Shown here piece after piece: positions 53,979 through 63,525 of a DNA stretch of 64,000 bases. The stretch is from Cognatundibacterium luofuense. Its GTDB lineage: Bacteria; Pseudomonadota; Gammaproteobacteria; Burkholderiales; Burkholderiaceae_D. The stretch covers positions 141,603 through 205,602 of the forward strand of contig NZ_JAGSPN010000007.1 in assembly GCF_018139685.1 (NCBI RefSeq), read 5' to 3'. The first letter of the stretch is position 1, and each line of letters opens with the position of its first letter. Below the pieces are notes generated by a model, which worked only from the letters and a program-made list of their open reading frames with translations, had not been told where the DNA came from and did no database searches. The position numbers and the translations under genes were made by a program.

Positions 53979-54563
53979 TTACACGATCTGGCAAGCCTCA
54001 TCGAAACTCAGGCGTGGCAGGCGCGGATGGACACCGGCGATATCGCCATAACCCAGATTGCAGACAAAATTCACTTTGACAGAGCTGCCGCCAAAGAAGG
54101 CTGCATTCAGCTTATCGGCATCAAAACCGGACATCGGGCCGCAATCCAGACCAACAGCACGGGCCGCCAGCATCAGGTAAGCGCCTTGCAGCGAGCTGTT
54201 ACGGAAGGCAGTGGCATCAATCGCAGGCTGATTCCCGGCAAACCATGAGCGCGCATCAGCGTGCGGGAACAGTTGCGGCAGTTTTTCATAAAATTCCATA
54301 TCCATGCCAATAATCGCAGTGACTGGGGCAGTTTTGGTTTTCTCCAGATTACCTTCGGACATGCAGGCCAGCAGTTTTTCTTTCTGCTCGGCAGAACGGA
54401 CAAAAACGATGCGTGCCGGAGACGCATTAGCGGAGGTTGGTGCCCATTTCATCAGGTCATAAACCTGCTTGAGCAACTCATCCGACACCGGTTTTTCCAG
54501 CCAGCGGTTATGCGTGCGGGCATCGTTAAACAAGGTATTCAGTGCTTCCTGACTTAACATCAT
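53979..54563 (-). CDS. RutE/HadB-like nitroreductase family protein
   Basis: A 194-aa FMN-dependent nitroreductase-fold protein. The start [21 protein letters not shown] and the FMN-binding block [18 protein letters not shown] match malonic semialdehyde reductase RutE and relatives, as does the C-terminal [18 protein letters not shown]. RutE works in the Rut pyrimidine catabolic pathway, but no other rut genes are present, so another aldehyde or quinone/nitro substrate is possible. The first codon is ATG at 54563, with an ATG also at the next codon; GGAG precedes. Confidence 0.85.
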   Translation of the reverse strand: MMLSQEALNTLFNDARTHNRWLEKPVSDELLKQVYDLMKWAPTSANASPARIVFVRSAEQKEKLLACMSEGNLEKTKTAPVTAIIGMDMEFYEKLPQLFPHADARSWFAGNQPAIDATAFRNSSLQGAYLMLAARAVGLDCGPMSGFDADKLNAAFFGGSSVKVNFVCNLGYGDIAGVHPRLPRLSFDEACQIV

Positions 54564-54673
54564 TCTCTCCTTTATAAGAAACAGCAGAACTATACCGAAT
54601 TCTGCAGCATTCAGGACAGTCTGCCGAAAAGCCCCTACAATAGCCGCTTTTCACAGTTTGCCGGAAATCAGCA

Positions 54674-55105
54674 ATGTTTAACCCCAGCCAGCAGGATGTA
54701 CGCCGTTTTTTTTGTGAAACTTTTCAGAAAATGCGTGAGAACGGCATTCTGACGCCACTGGAAACCATCGCCGCCGACTGGATCAGCCAGCATCCTGAAT
54801 ACCATGACGATCTGGCCGATACCGAACGCGCACTGGAAGCCAATTATGCGGTTGATCAGGGCAAAACCAACCCGTTTCTGCATTTATCGATGCATTTATC
54901 GATCAGCGAACAGATTTCGATTGATCAGCCGCGCGGCGTCAAAGCAGCGTTTTTTGCACTGGCAAACCGCTTTGGCAATGAGCATGATGCGCACCACGAA
55001 ATGATGGAAGCGCTGGGACAAATGATCTGGACTTCGCAACGTTCCGGACTGCCGCCGGACGGGCAAGCTTATATGGATGATCTGGCAAGGCGCGCACGGG
55101 GTTAA
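54674..55105 (+). CDS. DUF1841 family protein
   Basis: A 143-aa protein matching DUF1841: FNPSQQDVRRFFCETFQKM, then TPLETIAADWISQHPEYHD, and the His-rich FLHLSMHLSISEQISIDQPRG followed by DAHHEMMEALGQMIW. It is a small soluble protein of unknown function, common in beta- and gammaproteobacteria. The conserved His residues could bind metal; this is inference. It is convergent with the cytochrome c genes. Confidence 0.88.
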   Translation: MFNPSQQDVRRFFCETFQKMRENGILTPLETIAADWISQHPEYHDDLADTERALEANYAVDQGKTNPFLHLSMHLSISEQISIDQPRGVKAAFFALANRFGNEHDAHHEMMEALGQMIWTSQRSGLPPDGQAYMDDLARRARG

Positions 55106-55140
55106 ATTCCGCCGGAACTTAACCCGCCGCCTGAAGAAGA

Positions 55141-55491
55141 TTATTTCTGCAACACCAGCGTGCCGGGCAGTGAGTGCAGATATGCCGCAATGTTTTCAAT
55201 ATCGGCGGCACTCAGTGCTTTTGCCTGACCGCCCATAATCGCGTTGGCACGTCCGTTCGGCCCCTTATCGCCACGCTGATAGGCTTTCAGCGCCTGCGCC
55301 AGATAATCCTGATGTTGCCCGGCCAGCTTAGGATAAGCCGGATCAATCGGACTTTGAAAATCTTTGCCGTGACAGGACGCGCAGTTAAATTTCTCTGCAG
55401 CAGCCTTCCCCGCTTCAATATTCCCCGCTGCAAATACATCCTGACTTGCCAGCAATAATCCGGCGCCAGCTATTGTAATCAATGCCTTCAT
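55141..55491 (-). CDS. class I cytochrome c (periplasmic)
   Basis: A 116-aa protein with a signal peptide (ITIAGAGLLLASQDVFAAG) and one heme site, FNCASCHGKDF. The likely axial Met is in NAIMGGQAKALS. The size and GNIEAGKAAAEKFNCASCHG start fit small soluble c4/c553-like electron carriers. It lies 17 nt after another cytochrome c gene on the same strand, so they are an operon and may pass electrons to the same oxidase. Confidence 0.88.
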   Translation of the reverse strand: MKALITIAGAGLLLASQDVFAAGNIEAGKAAAEKFNCASCHGKDFQSPIDPAYPKLAGQHQDYLAQALKAYQRGDKGPNGRANAIMGGQAKALSAADIENIAAYLHSLPGTLVLQK

Positions 55492-55508
55492 CGCTTTCTC
55501 CGTTGTTC

Positions 55509-55832
55509 TTATTTCTGCTGTGAGTAATAGGCCGCCAGATCGGCAATATCCTGTTCGGTCAGGCTGCCTGCGATACCGCGCATCGTCGGGTTTTTGCGTT
55601 CGCCTTTCTGATACGCTTTCAGCGCTGCTTCAATGTATTTCGCAGACTGCCCGCCTATCATCGGCACCTGAAACACTTCCGGAAAGCTGGCTTTGTAACC
55701 AGGGATAGCATGGCAACCAATGCACATGGCTATTTTTTTATCGGCAGCATCTTTTGCCTTACCTACCACTTCTGCTGCCTGTGCTCCGTGAGCCAATCCC
55801 GCGATCGCGAGTAATGCAAACAGTTTTTTCAT
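55509..55832 (-). CDS. class I cytochrome c (periplasmic), first of a pair
   Basis: A 107-aa protein with a signal peptide (KLFALLAIAGLAHGAQAAE) and one heme site, IAMCIGCHAIPGYK. The likely axial Met is in PTMRGIAGSLTEQD. I start at the ATG at 55832, directly before MKKLF; an in-frame TTG/ATG 9-12 nt upstream is possible. It is paralogous in fold to the cytochrome encoded 17 nt downstream, but the two sequences are clearly different. Confidence 0.86.
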   Translation of the reverse strand: MKKLFALLAIAGLAHGAQAAEVVGKAKDAADKKIAMCIGCHAIPGYKASFPEVFQVPMIGGQSAKYIEAALKAYQKGERKNPTMRGIAGSLTEQDIADLAAYYSQQK

Positions 55833-56093
55833 AGGAATCATCAAAAATTGGAATCGGAAAATTTCGCCTCAACATCTTGATACTGCTCATGATTCTAATA
55901 TGAGCCAGCGCAAAACCTGCGCAGCTTTATTGCTTTTCCGCCATAAACCCAACAACATTCGATGCTGCATTTGCACAAAAAACACGCATTTGCAGATCGC
56001 AGCATGATTGCGCTAAAGGATTACCTCGAAAAACTTCCGGACGATCTGACGTATACTTTGCGCCTCGAAACCGATTTCATATCAGGATCTTCA

Positions 56094-56957
56094 ATGTCAC
56101 CATCCCAACCAGCACCACGCTTTGAAGGCAGCGAGCGTTATGTTGCCACTGCCGATCTGAAACTCGCGGTCAATGCCGCATTGCGCCTGCAACGTCCCTT
56201 GCTGATTAAAGGCGAACCGGGTACCGGCAAAACGCTGCTGGCGGAAGAAGTCGCCGCAGCACTCAATATGCCTCTGCTTCAGTGGCACATCAAATCCACC
56301 ACCAAAGCACAACAGGGTTTGTATGAATATGATGCAGTTTCCCGTCTGCGCGATTCGCAACTGGGTGATGAGCGCGTCAAAGATATTCAGAACTACATTG
56401 TGAAAGGCGTGTTGTGGCAGGCATTCACGGCCGATGAGCCTGTGGTGTTGCTGATTGATGAAATCGACAAAGCAGATCTGGAATTCCCGAATGATTTGTT
56501 GCGCGAACTCGACCGCATGGAGTTTTATGTCTATGAAACCCGCGAAATGGTCAGAGCAAAGCACCGTCCGCTGGTCATCATCACATCCAATAACGAGAAA
56601 GAATTGCCGGATGCCTTCCTGCGCCGCTGCTTCTTCCATTACATCCGCTTCCCAGATAAACCGACGATGGAAGATATCGTCAAAGTGCACTTTCCTACAC
56701 TGAAGGCTGACTTGCTGGCGCAGGCGCTGGAAACTTTTTATGAAGTGCGGGATGTTGCCGGACTGAAGAAAAAACCATCAACCTCTGAGCTGATAGACTG
56801 GCTGAAATTACTGATGGCTGAAGACATTCCACCGGAGGCGCTGAAAAGTCAGGACAGACAAAACCTGATTCCACCGCTGCACGGTGCTTTACTGAAAAAC
56901 GAACAAGATGTGCATTTGTTTGAGCGCATCATGATGATGGCCCGTAATCACCGCTGA
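56094..56957 (+). CDS. MoxR-family AAA+ ATPase
   Basis: A 287-aa AAA+ ATPase. Walker A is KGEPGTGKTLLAEEVA, Walker B is VVLLIDEIDKADLEF, sensor 1 is VIITSNNEKELPDAFLRRC, with a winged C-terminal domain ending MMMARNHR. MoxR ATPases act as chaperones, usually with a von Willebrand factor A protein encoded next to them, to load metals or mature complexes. No such partner follows: the next gene is acsA on the other strand. The ATG at 56094 follows AGGA and gives the family length; a longer in-frame start (55962) is unlikely. Confidence 0.88.
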   Translation: MSPSQPAPRFEGSERYVATADLKLAVNAALRLQRPLLIKGEPGTGKTLLAEEVAAALNMPLLQWHIKSTTKAQQGLYEYDAVSRLRDSQLGDERVKDIQNYIVKGVLWQAFTADEPVVLLIDEIDKADLEFPNDLLRELDRMEFYVYETREMVRAKHRPLVIITSNNEKELPDAFLRRCFFHYIRFPDKPTMEDIVKVHFPTLKADLLAQALETFYEVRDVAGLKKKPSTSELIDWLKLLMAEDIPPEALKSQDRQNLIPPLHGALLKNEQDVHLFERIMMMARNHR

Positions 56958-56965
56958 TTTGACGA

Positions 56966-56994
56966 TAAAAAAAGCTCCGGCGGTTGCCGGAGCC
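56966..56994 (-). terminator. terminator of acsA, shared region with the moxR gene
   Basis: Read on the minus strand, GGCTCCGG pairs with CCGGAGC, followed by seven T. It is about 40 nt after the acsA stop codon. Confidence 0.88.
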
Positions 56995-57036
56995 AAGTCG
57001 GAGGTAATGCACTTACACAGAAACTGACAAACAGGT

Positions 57037-59031
57037 TTATTGCGCCTGTTTGAGTTGTTCCAGAATTGCAGGATTTTCCAGTGTGGACACATCCTGCGTA
57101 ATTGCTTCACCCTTCGCCAGCACGCGCAGCAAACGGCGCATAATTTTGCCGGAGCGGGTTTTCGGTAAGTTGTCACCAAAACGGATTTCTTTCGGTTTTG
57201 CGATCGGGCCGATTTCTTTCGCGACCCAGTTACGCAGTTCCGTTGCGATTTTCTTCGCTTCATCCCCGGTCGGACGCGCACCTTTCAGCACCACGAAAGC
57301 GCAGATTGCCTCACCGGTTGTGTCATCCGGCTTACCAACCACCGCGGCTTCTGCCACCAGCGGATTGGCCACCAGTGCCGATTCAATTTCCATCGTTCCC
57401 ATGCGGTGACCGGATACGTTCAGCACGTCATCAATACGACCGGTAATCGTGAAATAAGCCGTGTCTTTATTGCGAATCGCGCCGTCACCAGCCAGATACA
57501 GTTTGCCGCCGAACTCTTCCGGGAAATAACTCTTCTTGAAGCGTTCCGGATCGCCCCAGATCGTACGGATCATCGAAGGCCACGGACGTTTCACCACCAG
57601 AATACCGCCCTGCCCGTTCGGCAGATCGTTACCGGTTTCATCAACGATTGCCGCCATGATGCCCGGCAGCGGCAGCGTGCAGGAACCCGGCACCAGCGGC
57701 GTCGCGCCCGGCAGCGGCGTCATCATATGACCGCCGGTTTCGGTTTGCCAGAAAGTATCCACAATCGGGCAGCGCTCCTGACCAACATTGCGGTGGTACC
57801 ACATCCAGGCTTCAGGATTGATCGGTTCACCAACGGAACCCAGCAGGCGCAGGCTGGAAATATCATATTTCGCCGGATGCACGGCAGGATCAGCGTCGGA
57901 CGCTTTGATCAGGGAACGGATCGCAGTTGGTGCTGTATAGAAAATCGTCGCTTTATGCTTCTCGATCATGCTCCAGAAACGGCCGGCATTCGGATAGGTT
58001 GGCACGCCTTCAAACACGATTTCAGTTGCACCCATCGCCAGCGGGCCATACGCGATATAGCTGTGACCAGTAACCCAGCCGATATCAGCAGTACACCAGA
58101 ACACATCATCCGGTTTGATATCGAAGGTCCACTTCATCGTGAGCTTCGCCCACAACAAGTAACCACCGGTGGAATGCTGCACCCCTTTTGGCTTACCTGT
58201 CGAACCGGATGTGTACAGAATAAACAGAGGATGTTCAGCATCCACCCATTCCGGTTCGCATTCCGCAGCCTGATTTGCGACCAGTTCATGCATCCATAAA
58301 TCACGGCCAGCTGTGAAGCCGATTTGCCCGCCGGTACGACGGTAAATCACGACATTGCGCACTTTTTCGCAATCGCCCATTGCGATAGCTTCATCAACGA
58401 TGGATTTCAGTGGCAAATGTTTGCCTCCGCGCACCTGCTCATCAGCAGTGATGACAGCGACCGCACCAACGTCAACAATACGTTCCTGCAGCGATTTCGC
58501 AGAAAAACCACCGAACACAACAGAGTGGGTTGCACCGATACGCGCGCAAGCCTGCATCGCCACTACGCCTTCCACCGACATTGGCATGTAAATTACGACA
58601 CGGTCACCTTTAACGATGCCCAGTGATTTCAAACCGTTCGCAAACTGGCAGACTTTGGCATGTAATTCACGATAAGTAACCTTCGTAACGGTGCCGTCAT
58701 CAGCTTCAAAAATCAGCGCGACTTTTTCAGCATTGCCGTTCTGCAGATTCACATCAAGACAGTTATAAGAAGCGTTCAGCAAACCATCTTCAAACCAGCG
58801 ATAGAACGGAACATTGGACTCATTCAGTACTGATTCAAACGGTTTATGCCAGGTCAGATTTTCTTTCGCCAGCCGGCCCCAGAAGCCTTCGTAATCCTGC
58901 TCCGCTTCTTTGCACAAGGCATGGTAAGCGTCCATGCCGGAGATTGCAGCGCTGGCTGCGAATTCGGCTGGTGGCGGGAAAATACGGTTTTCAGCTTTTA
59001 CGTCATCTTGTGTGTTTTGCAGATCGCTCAT
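57037..59031 (-). CDS. acsA: acetate--CoA ligase (acetyl-CoA synthetase)
   Basis: A 664-aa AMP-forming acetyl-CoA synthetase, which activates acetate at low concentrations. The ATP-binding P-loop is [35 protein letters not shown] and [20 protein letters not shown] follow. The C-terminal [14 protein letters not shown] contains the Lys that is acetylated for control in this family. GGAG precedes the ATG. Length fits Acs. With phaZ and fumarase nearby this suits growth on acetate or stored polymer. Confidence 0.97.
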   Translation of the reverse strand: MSDLQNTQDDVKAENRIFPPPAEFAASAAISGMDAYHALCKEAEQDYEGFWGRLAKENLTWHKPFESVLNESNVPFYRWFEDGLLNASYNCLDVNLQNGNAEKVALIFEADDGTVTKVTYRELHAKVCQFANGLKSLGIVKGDRVVIYMPMSVEGVVAMQACARIGATHSVVFGGFSAKSLQERIVDVGAVAVITADEQVRGGKHLPLKSIVDEAIAMGDCEKVRNVVIYRRTGGQIGFTAGRDLWMHELVANQAAECEPEWVDAEHPLFILYTSGSTGKPKGVQHSTGGYLLWAKLTMKWTFDIKPDDVFWCTADIGWVTGHSYIAYGPLAMGATEIVFEGVPTYPNAGRFWSMIEKHKATIFYTAPTAIRSLIKASDADPAVHPAKYDISSLRLLGSVGEPINPEAWMWYHRNVGQERCPIVDTFWQTETGGHMMTPLPGATPLVPGSCTLPLPGIMAAIVDETGNDLPNGQGGILVVKRPWPSMIRTIWGDPERFKKSYFPEEFGGKLYLAGDGAIRNKDTAYFTITGRIDDVLNVSGHRMGTMEIESALVANPLVAEAAVVGKPDDTTGEAICAFVVLKGARPTGDEAKKIATELRNWVAKEIGPIAKPKEIRFGDNLPKTRSGKIMRRLLRVLAKGEAITQDVSTLENPAILEQLKQAQ

Positions 59032-59302
59032 GCTTGTCTCCGGTTAGTTATTCATCGTTCAGGCGATACCAGACTTCCCCTGAACACAGATCGTATGCAA
59101 TCACCTTAACGCCGCAGTCTTACGAAACCCTTACGCTGCGTTTGCGTTTAATCATACCTACTTTACATTACCAGATTAATACCTGTCAAAATCCAGTGTA
59201 ATACCATGCAAATTTCTGCGCAGACACTATGCTTTTTGCACGCAAAATTATCGGACATGTAAAATACCGGCTTTGATTTCATGCTGATAAGGCAATACAC
59301 CT

Positions 59303-59902
59303 ATGACTGACAACACAAGCAAAAAACGTCTGACACCGTTATCCGGTTTGATTTTCTTCAGCCGCTGGCTGCAATTACCGCTGTATCTGGGACTGATACT
59401 GGCGCAATGTGTGTACGTCTTTCACTTCTGGGTAGAACTGACGGATCTGATCGGTGCTGCGATGGGCAATCAGGCGGCACTGGATCACATTCTGGATGCG
59501 GTTTCCACCGGTGGAAACCGTCCGACCAAACTGAATGAAACCACCATCATGCTGGTGGTACTCGGACTGATTGACGTGGTGATGATTTCCAATCTGCTCA
59601 TCATGGTGATCATCGGCGGCTACGAAACCTTCGTTTCCAAACTCGGACTGGAAGGCCATCCTGATCAGCCGGAGTGGTTATCGCACGTGAATGCATCGGT
59701 ACTGAAAGTAAAACTGGCGATGGCGATCATCGGTATCTCATCGATCCATTTGCTGAAGACCTTTATCAATGCTGAAAACTACATCCCGAAAGTACTGATC
59801 GCGCAAACCGTGATCCACATGGCGTTTCTACTTTCCGCGCTGGCCATTGCTTACTGTGACCAGATCGTGACAAAAACTCAGCTCGCAGGAAACGAGCACT
59901 GA
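59303..59902 (+). CDS. yqhA: YqhA/UPF0114 family membrane protein
   Basis: A 199-aa inner-membrane protein with about four hydrophobic segments (LPLYLGLILAQCVYVFHFW, TIMLVVLGLIDVVMISNLLI, LAMAIIGISSIHLLKTFI, VIHMAFLLSALAIAYC). The block LIMVIIGGYETFVSKL is characteristic of UPF0114/YqhA (TIGR00645). Its function is not established. Length is slightly above E. coli YqhA because of the loop with the STGGNRPTKLNE insertion. A terminator follows directly. Confidence 0.9.
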   Translation: MTDNTSKKRLTPLSGLIFFSRWLQLPLYLGLILAQCVYVFHFWVELTDLIGAAMGNQAALDHILDAVSTGGNRPTKLNETTIMLVVLGLIDVVMISNLLIMVIIGGYETFVSKLGLEGHPDQPEWLSHVNASVLKVKLAMAIIGISSIHLLKTFINAENYIPKVLIAQTVIHMAFLLSALAIAYCDQIVTKTQLAGNEH

Positions 59903-59904
59903 TC

Positions 59905-59932
59905 AAAACGGGGTACAATCACCCCGTTTTTT
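59905..59932 (+). terminator. intrinsic terminator of yqhA
   Basis: AAAACGGGGT pairs with ACCCCGTTTT around ACAATC, followed by T. It begins immediately after the yqhA stop codon. Confidence 0.9.
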
Positions 59933-59969
59933 GTTTATTACCCAGTTTTATTTAGCCAAGAGCCATATC

Positions 59970-61487
59970 ATGACAGTCATTAAGCAAGACGATCTGATTG
60001 AATCCGTTGCAGCCGCGCTGCAATACATCAGCTACTATCACCCGGCTGACTACATCGCCCATCTGGCACGTGCCTATGAAGCAGAGCAAAGCCCTGCGGC
60101 AAAAGACGCGATTGCGCAGATTCTGACCAACTCCCGAATGTGCGCAGAAGGCAAACGCCCTATCTGCCAGGATACCGGTATCGTCAACGTATTCATGAAA
60201 GTGGGTATGGGTGTGCGTCTGGAAGGTTTTTCCGGCTCTATCGTTGACGCCGTCAACGAAGGTGTACGCCGCGCTTACAACTTTGCCGACAATAAACTGC
60301 GCGCCTCGATCGTCGCGGACCCGCAGTTTGACCGCAAAAACACCAAAGACAATACACCGGCTGTAGTGCATGTGGAACTGGTACCGGGCAACACGATCGA
60401 CGTAAGTCTGGCTGCCAAAGGTGGCGGCTCTGAAAACAAAACCAAATTCGTGATGCTGAATCCTTCCGATTCGCTGGTGGACTGGGTTCTGAAAACCGTA
60501 CCGCTGATGGGCGCTGGCTGGTGTCCGCCAGGCATGCTGGGTATCGGTATCGGTGGTACTGCTGAGAAAGCCATGCTGATGGCGAAAGAGTCCCTGATGG
60601 ACGACATCGACATGTACGAGCTGAAACAGCGTGGCCCGCAAAACAAACTGGAAGAACTGCGTATCGAACTGTGCGACAAAATCAACGCACTCGGTATCGG
60701 CGCACAAGGCCTGGGCGGCCTGACCACAGTGCTGGACGTGAAGATCAATATGTATCCGACCCACGCTGCCTCCAAACCAGTTGCGATGATCCCGAACTGC
60801 GCAGCAACCCGCCACGCACACTTTGTACTGGATGGTTCCGGTCCTTCTTACATCGAACCGCCAAAACTGTCTGACTGGCCTGAAGTGCACTGGACACCGG
60901 ACACAGAAAAATCCCAGCGCGTGAATCTGGATACCCTGACCAAGGAAGAAGTTGCCTCCTGGAAACCGGGTCAGACCCTGCTGCTGAACGGCAAAATGCT
61001 GACCGGCCGTGACGCTGCGCACAAACGCATTCAGGACATGCTGTCCAAAGGCGAAAAACTGCCGGTTGACTTCACTAACCGTATTATCTACTACGTTGGC
61101 CCGGTTGATCCTGTTCGTGACGAAGTTGTGGGTCCTGCCGGCCCGACAACCGCCACCCGCATGGATAAATTCACCGGCATGATGCTGGAACAAACCGGCC
61201 TGATCGCGATGGTAGGTAAAGCAGAACGCGGCCCGACAGCAATTGAGCAAATTCAGAAACACAAATCTGCGTATCTGATGGCAGTCGGCGGTGCAGCGTA
61301 TCTGGTTTCCAAAGCGATCAAATCCGCGAAAATCGTCGGCTTTGAAGATCTGGGCATGGAAGCTATCTATGAATTTGATGTTCAGGATATGCCGGTAACC
61401 GTTGCGGTTGACTCTACCGGTACTTCTGTTCATCAGACCGGTCCGAAAGAATGGCAGGCTAAAATCGGTATCATTCCAATGAACTGA
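59970..61487 (+). CDS. fumarate hydratase, class I (iron-sulfur)
   Basis: A 505-aa class I fumarase, which interconverts fumarate and malate in the TCA cycle using a 4Fe-4S cluster. Landmarks are ICQDTGIVNVFMKVG (cluster Cys), AKGGGSENKTKFVMLNPS, WCPPGMLGIGIGGTAEKA (cluster Cys), PNCAATRHAHFVLDG (cluster Cys), GRDAAHKRIQDML and VGPAGPTTATRMDKF. I start at the ATG at 59970; an in-frame ATG at 59931 overlaps the yqhA terminator and is unlikely. The iron-sulfur form is oxygen-sensitive, which fits the YggX and FdxA functions encoded elsewhere in the window. Confidence 0.96.
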   Translation: MTVIKQDDLIESVAAALQYISYYHPADYIAHLARAYEAEQSPAAKDAIAQILTNSRMCAEGKRPICQDTGIVNVFMKVGMGVRLEGFSGSIVDAVNEGVRRAYNFADNKLRASIVADPQFDRKNTKDNTPAVVHVELVPGNTIDVSLAAKGGGSENKTKFVMLNPSDSLVDWVLKTVPLMGAGWCPPGMLGIGIGGTAEKAMLMAKESLMDDIDMYELKQRGPQNKLEELRIELCDKINALGIGAQGLGGLTTVLDVKINMYPTHAASKPVAMIPNCAATRHAHFVLDGSGPSYIEPPKLSDWPEVHWTPDTEKSQRVNLDTLTKEEVASWKPGQTLLLNGKMLTGRDAAHKRIQDMLSKGEKLPVDFTNRIIYYVGPVDPVRDEVVGPAGPTTATRMDKFTGMMLEQTGLIAMVGKAERGPTAIEQIQKHKSAYLMAVGGAAYLVSKAIKSAKIVGFEDLGMEAIYEFDVQDMPVTVAVDSTGTSVHQTGPKEWQAKIGIIPMN

Positions 61488-61509
61488 TTTGATCTTTACT
61501 GATCAGACA

Positions 61510-61540
61510 GCTCCGGCATGCGATACATGCCGGAGTTTTT
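61510..61540 (+). terminator. intrinsic terminator of fumarase
   Basis: CTCCGGCATG pairs with CATGCCGGAG around CGATA, followed by six T. murI starts only about 15 nt later. Confidence 0.9.
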
Positions 61541-61553
61541 TATTTCAAAATGT

Positions 61554-62381
61554 ATGAATCAACTTCAAGCTGATGCGCCTGTTGGTATTTTTGATTCCGG
61601 CATTGGTGGCTTATCTGTCGTACGTCATCTGCGTAACCAGTTGCCACAGGAATCTTTCCTGTATTTTGCAGACTCCGCAAACAACCCCTATGGTGATCGT
61701 GATACAGAATGGCTCGCAGCACGCAGTATCAAAATTGCTGAGTATCTGTTTGCCCGTGGAGTAAAAGCACTGGTTGTTGCCTGTAACACTGCCACTGCAG
61801 CCGCAATTCATGCAATCCGTGCGCAATTCCCGCATCAGATTATCATTGGACTGGAACCTGGTTTAAAACCGGCTATCGCCGCCACACGTAATGGTCACAT
61901 CGGCGTGCTTGCAACCAGCGCAACCTTACGCAGTGAAAAGTTTGCTGCACTGTGCAAACAACTTGCAAAACCGGATTTACATTTTCATTTGCAACCCTGC
62001 CCCGGACTTGCAGATCAGATTGAGCACGGGGAATTACAATCAATCCAGACGCTGGACATGGTACGGCATTACTTAACGCCACTGATCAGCGCTGGCTGCG
62101 ATAGTCTGGTTCTGGGCTGCACGCACTATCCTTTCGTTGCAGATCAGATTATCAATTTGTGGCAACAATATTCAAGCCACACGCCTGTGTTAATTGACAC
62201 CGGGGAAGCGGTTATCCGCCATTTGCGAAATTTACTGAATCAGTCTGGGCTGTTAAACACAGACACAAGCCCTCCCACGTTGCACTGGGTCAGCACGGGG
62301 CAATCAGAAACTATCACTGAGGCACTGCGTCACTTATTGCCAGAGGCTGATAGCCGTAATATGGAATCCGTATCACTCTGA
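61554..62381 (+). CDS. murI: glutamate racemase
   Basis: A 275-aa MurI, which makes D-glutamate for peptidoglycan. The catalytic Asp/Ser are in PVGIFDSGIGGLSVVRHL, the first catalytic Cys in LVVACNTATAAAI and the second in LVLGCTHYPFVADQI. The ATG at 61554 gives the usual length; the longer in-frame start at 61518 runs through the fumarase terminator. It follows the fumarase gene on the same strand but is separated by that terminator. Confidence 0.95.
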   Translation: MNQLQADAPVGIFDSGIGGLSVVRHLRNQLPQESFLYFADSANNPYGDRDTEWLAARSIKIAEYLFARGVKALVVACNTATAAAIHAIRAQFPHQIIIGLEPGLKPAIAATRNGHIGVLATSATLRSEKFAALCKQLAKPDLHFHLQPCPGLADQIEHGELQSIQTLDMVRHYLTPLISAGCDSLVLGCTHYPFVADQIINLWQQYSSHTPVLIDTGEAVIRHLRNLLNQSGLLNTDTSPPTLHWVSTGQSETITEALRHLLPEADSRNMESVSL

Positions 62382-62423
62382 CTCAGACTGGATTTTCTGC
62401 CGGAATATCTGAAAATAAATAAA

Positions 62424-62453
62424 AAAATACCCCGCTATGCGGGGTATTTTTCT
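62424..62453. terminator. bidirectional terminator between murI and the first pilin gene
   Basis: AAAATACCCCGC pairs with GCGGGGTATTTT around TAT, with A-runs and T-runs on both sides. It lies about 15 nt after the pilin stop codon. Confidence 0.92.
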
Positions 62454-62467
62454 CCAAAAGCAGGAAA

Positions 62468-62923
62468 TTATTTGCAGGCAACCGGGCGAAATTTCAGTTC
62501 GACAGTACCGCCATTGCAGCTCCATGTATTTCCACCGTCTGCGGTTTCCATAAAGACTGTTTTGGTGTCTGCCTGACCAGATGTCATGGTTGCTGTGATT
62601 TTTCCGGTTGGGAACGTACCATCAAGCGTGTCTTTGAGTTTCGAATACTTACCGATTGTTGTTGCAGTCAATTCGGTTGCGGTCGGCGCAGCTGCTGAGG
62701 AAGTCGGCACTAATTTGGTCGGCCATGCATTTTTCTGATAACCGTACTCTGCTAAAGGACCTTTCAAGCCACCCATCAGTTCGATTGCCTCTGACACCTG
62801 CGCACGAGTGGTGTAGTCATTGTAAGCCGGAAGTGCAACTGCAGCCAGAATACCGATGATTGCAACAACAATCATCAGTTCGATCAGTGTGAAACCTTTT
62901 TGAATTTTTGCATTGACTTTCAT
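62468..62923 (-). CDS. pilA: type IV pilin PilA, downstream copy
   Basis: A 151-aa major pilin-like protein. The prepilin cleavage motif is [20 protein letters not shown]: cleavage after Gly10, then N-methyl-Phe. The C-terminal disulfide loop is formed by Cys in TWSCNGG and PVACK. Assembled pilins give twitching, adhesion and DNA uptake. It is about 89% identical to the copy encoded at 63070-63525 (some 17 differences, mainly in residues 4-7 and 55-65). GGAG precedes the ATG. No sigma-54 promoter is visible in the 146-nt gap upstream, so it may be transcribed from the first copy's promoter. Confidence 0.94.
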   Translation of the reverse strand: MKVNAKIQKGFTLIELMIVVAIIGILAAVALPAYNDYTTRAQVSEAIELMGGLKGPLAEYGYQKNAWPTKLVPTSSAAAPTATELTATTIGKYSKLKDTLDGTFPTGKITATMTSGQADTKTVFMETADGGNTWSCNGGTVELKFRPVACK

Positions 62924-63069
62924 AACATATCTCCGATATATGAATTATTAAAACAAAGAACGTACTGCGTACTGACAAAAAATTTTCCCACTTCTGCAAT
63001 CTGAAAAATTCTTGATTTCAAAAACACAGTTGAAAAAAATCGTTTAGAAAAACAAAACAATATTCATAA

Positions 63070-63525
63070 TTATTTACAAGCGACCGGGCGGAATTTGAGC
63101 TCAACGGTACCACCGTTACAAGACCAGGTATTCCCACCATCAGCGGTTTCCATAAATACAGTTTTGGTATCTGCCTGGCCGGACGTCATCGTTGCTGTCA
63201 GTTTTCCGGTTGGAAAAGTTCCGTCTACAGTGTCTTTGAGGGTTGCGTATTTACCTACGGTGGTAGCGGTGAGTTCCGTGGCTGTCGGTGCGACAGCAGA
63301 CGATGTGGGGACCAGTTTTGTAGGCCATGCCTTAGTTTCATACGCAAACGATGCCAGCGGTTGTTTCAAGCCACCCATCAGTTCAATCGCTTCAGAAACC
63401 TGTGCACGTGTGGTGTAGTCGTTGTATGCCGGCAGTGCAACTGCCGCGAGAATGCCGATAATCGCTACAACGATCATCAGCTCAATCAGCGTAAAGCCTT
63501 TTTGTAATTGCTTTGATACTTTCAT
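63070..63525 (-). CDS. pilA: type IV pilin PilA, upstream copy
   Basis: A 151-aa pilin with the same architecture as the next gene: a nine-residue leader plus Gly, the hydrophobic [18 protein letters not shown] helix, and a C-terminal Cys pair. The last 40 residues are identical to the other copy, but the DNA there differs at many third positions, so the two have been apart for a long time under protein-level selection. GGAG precedes the ATG, and a near-perfect sigma-54 promoter lies 45 nt upstream. Both genes encode complete pilins. Confidence 0.95.
   Translation of the reverse strand: MKVSKQLQKGFTLIELMIVVAIIGILAAVALPAYNDYTTRAQVSEAIELMGGLKQPLASFAYETKAWPTKLVPTSSAVAPTATELTATTVGKYATLKDTVDGTFPTGKLTATMTSGQADTKTVFMETADGGNTWSCNGGTVELKFRPVACK

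Noticed and set aside
59952-61433. 493-codon antisense ORF opposite fumarase
   Set aside because: The sense gene is unambiguous. The antisense frame is open only because of codon bias and has no start signal or recognisable domain.
62924-63069. Second sigma-54 promoter in front of the downstream pilin gene
   Set aside because: No GTGCCA/GCAA pair with the right spacing is present on the minus strand in this gap.
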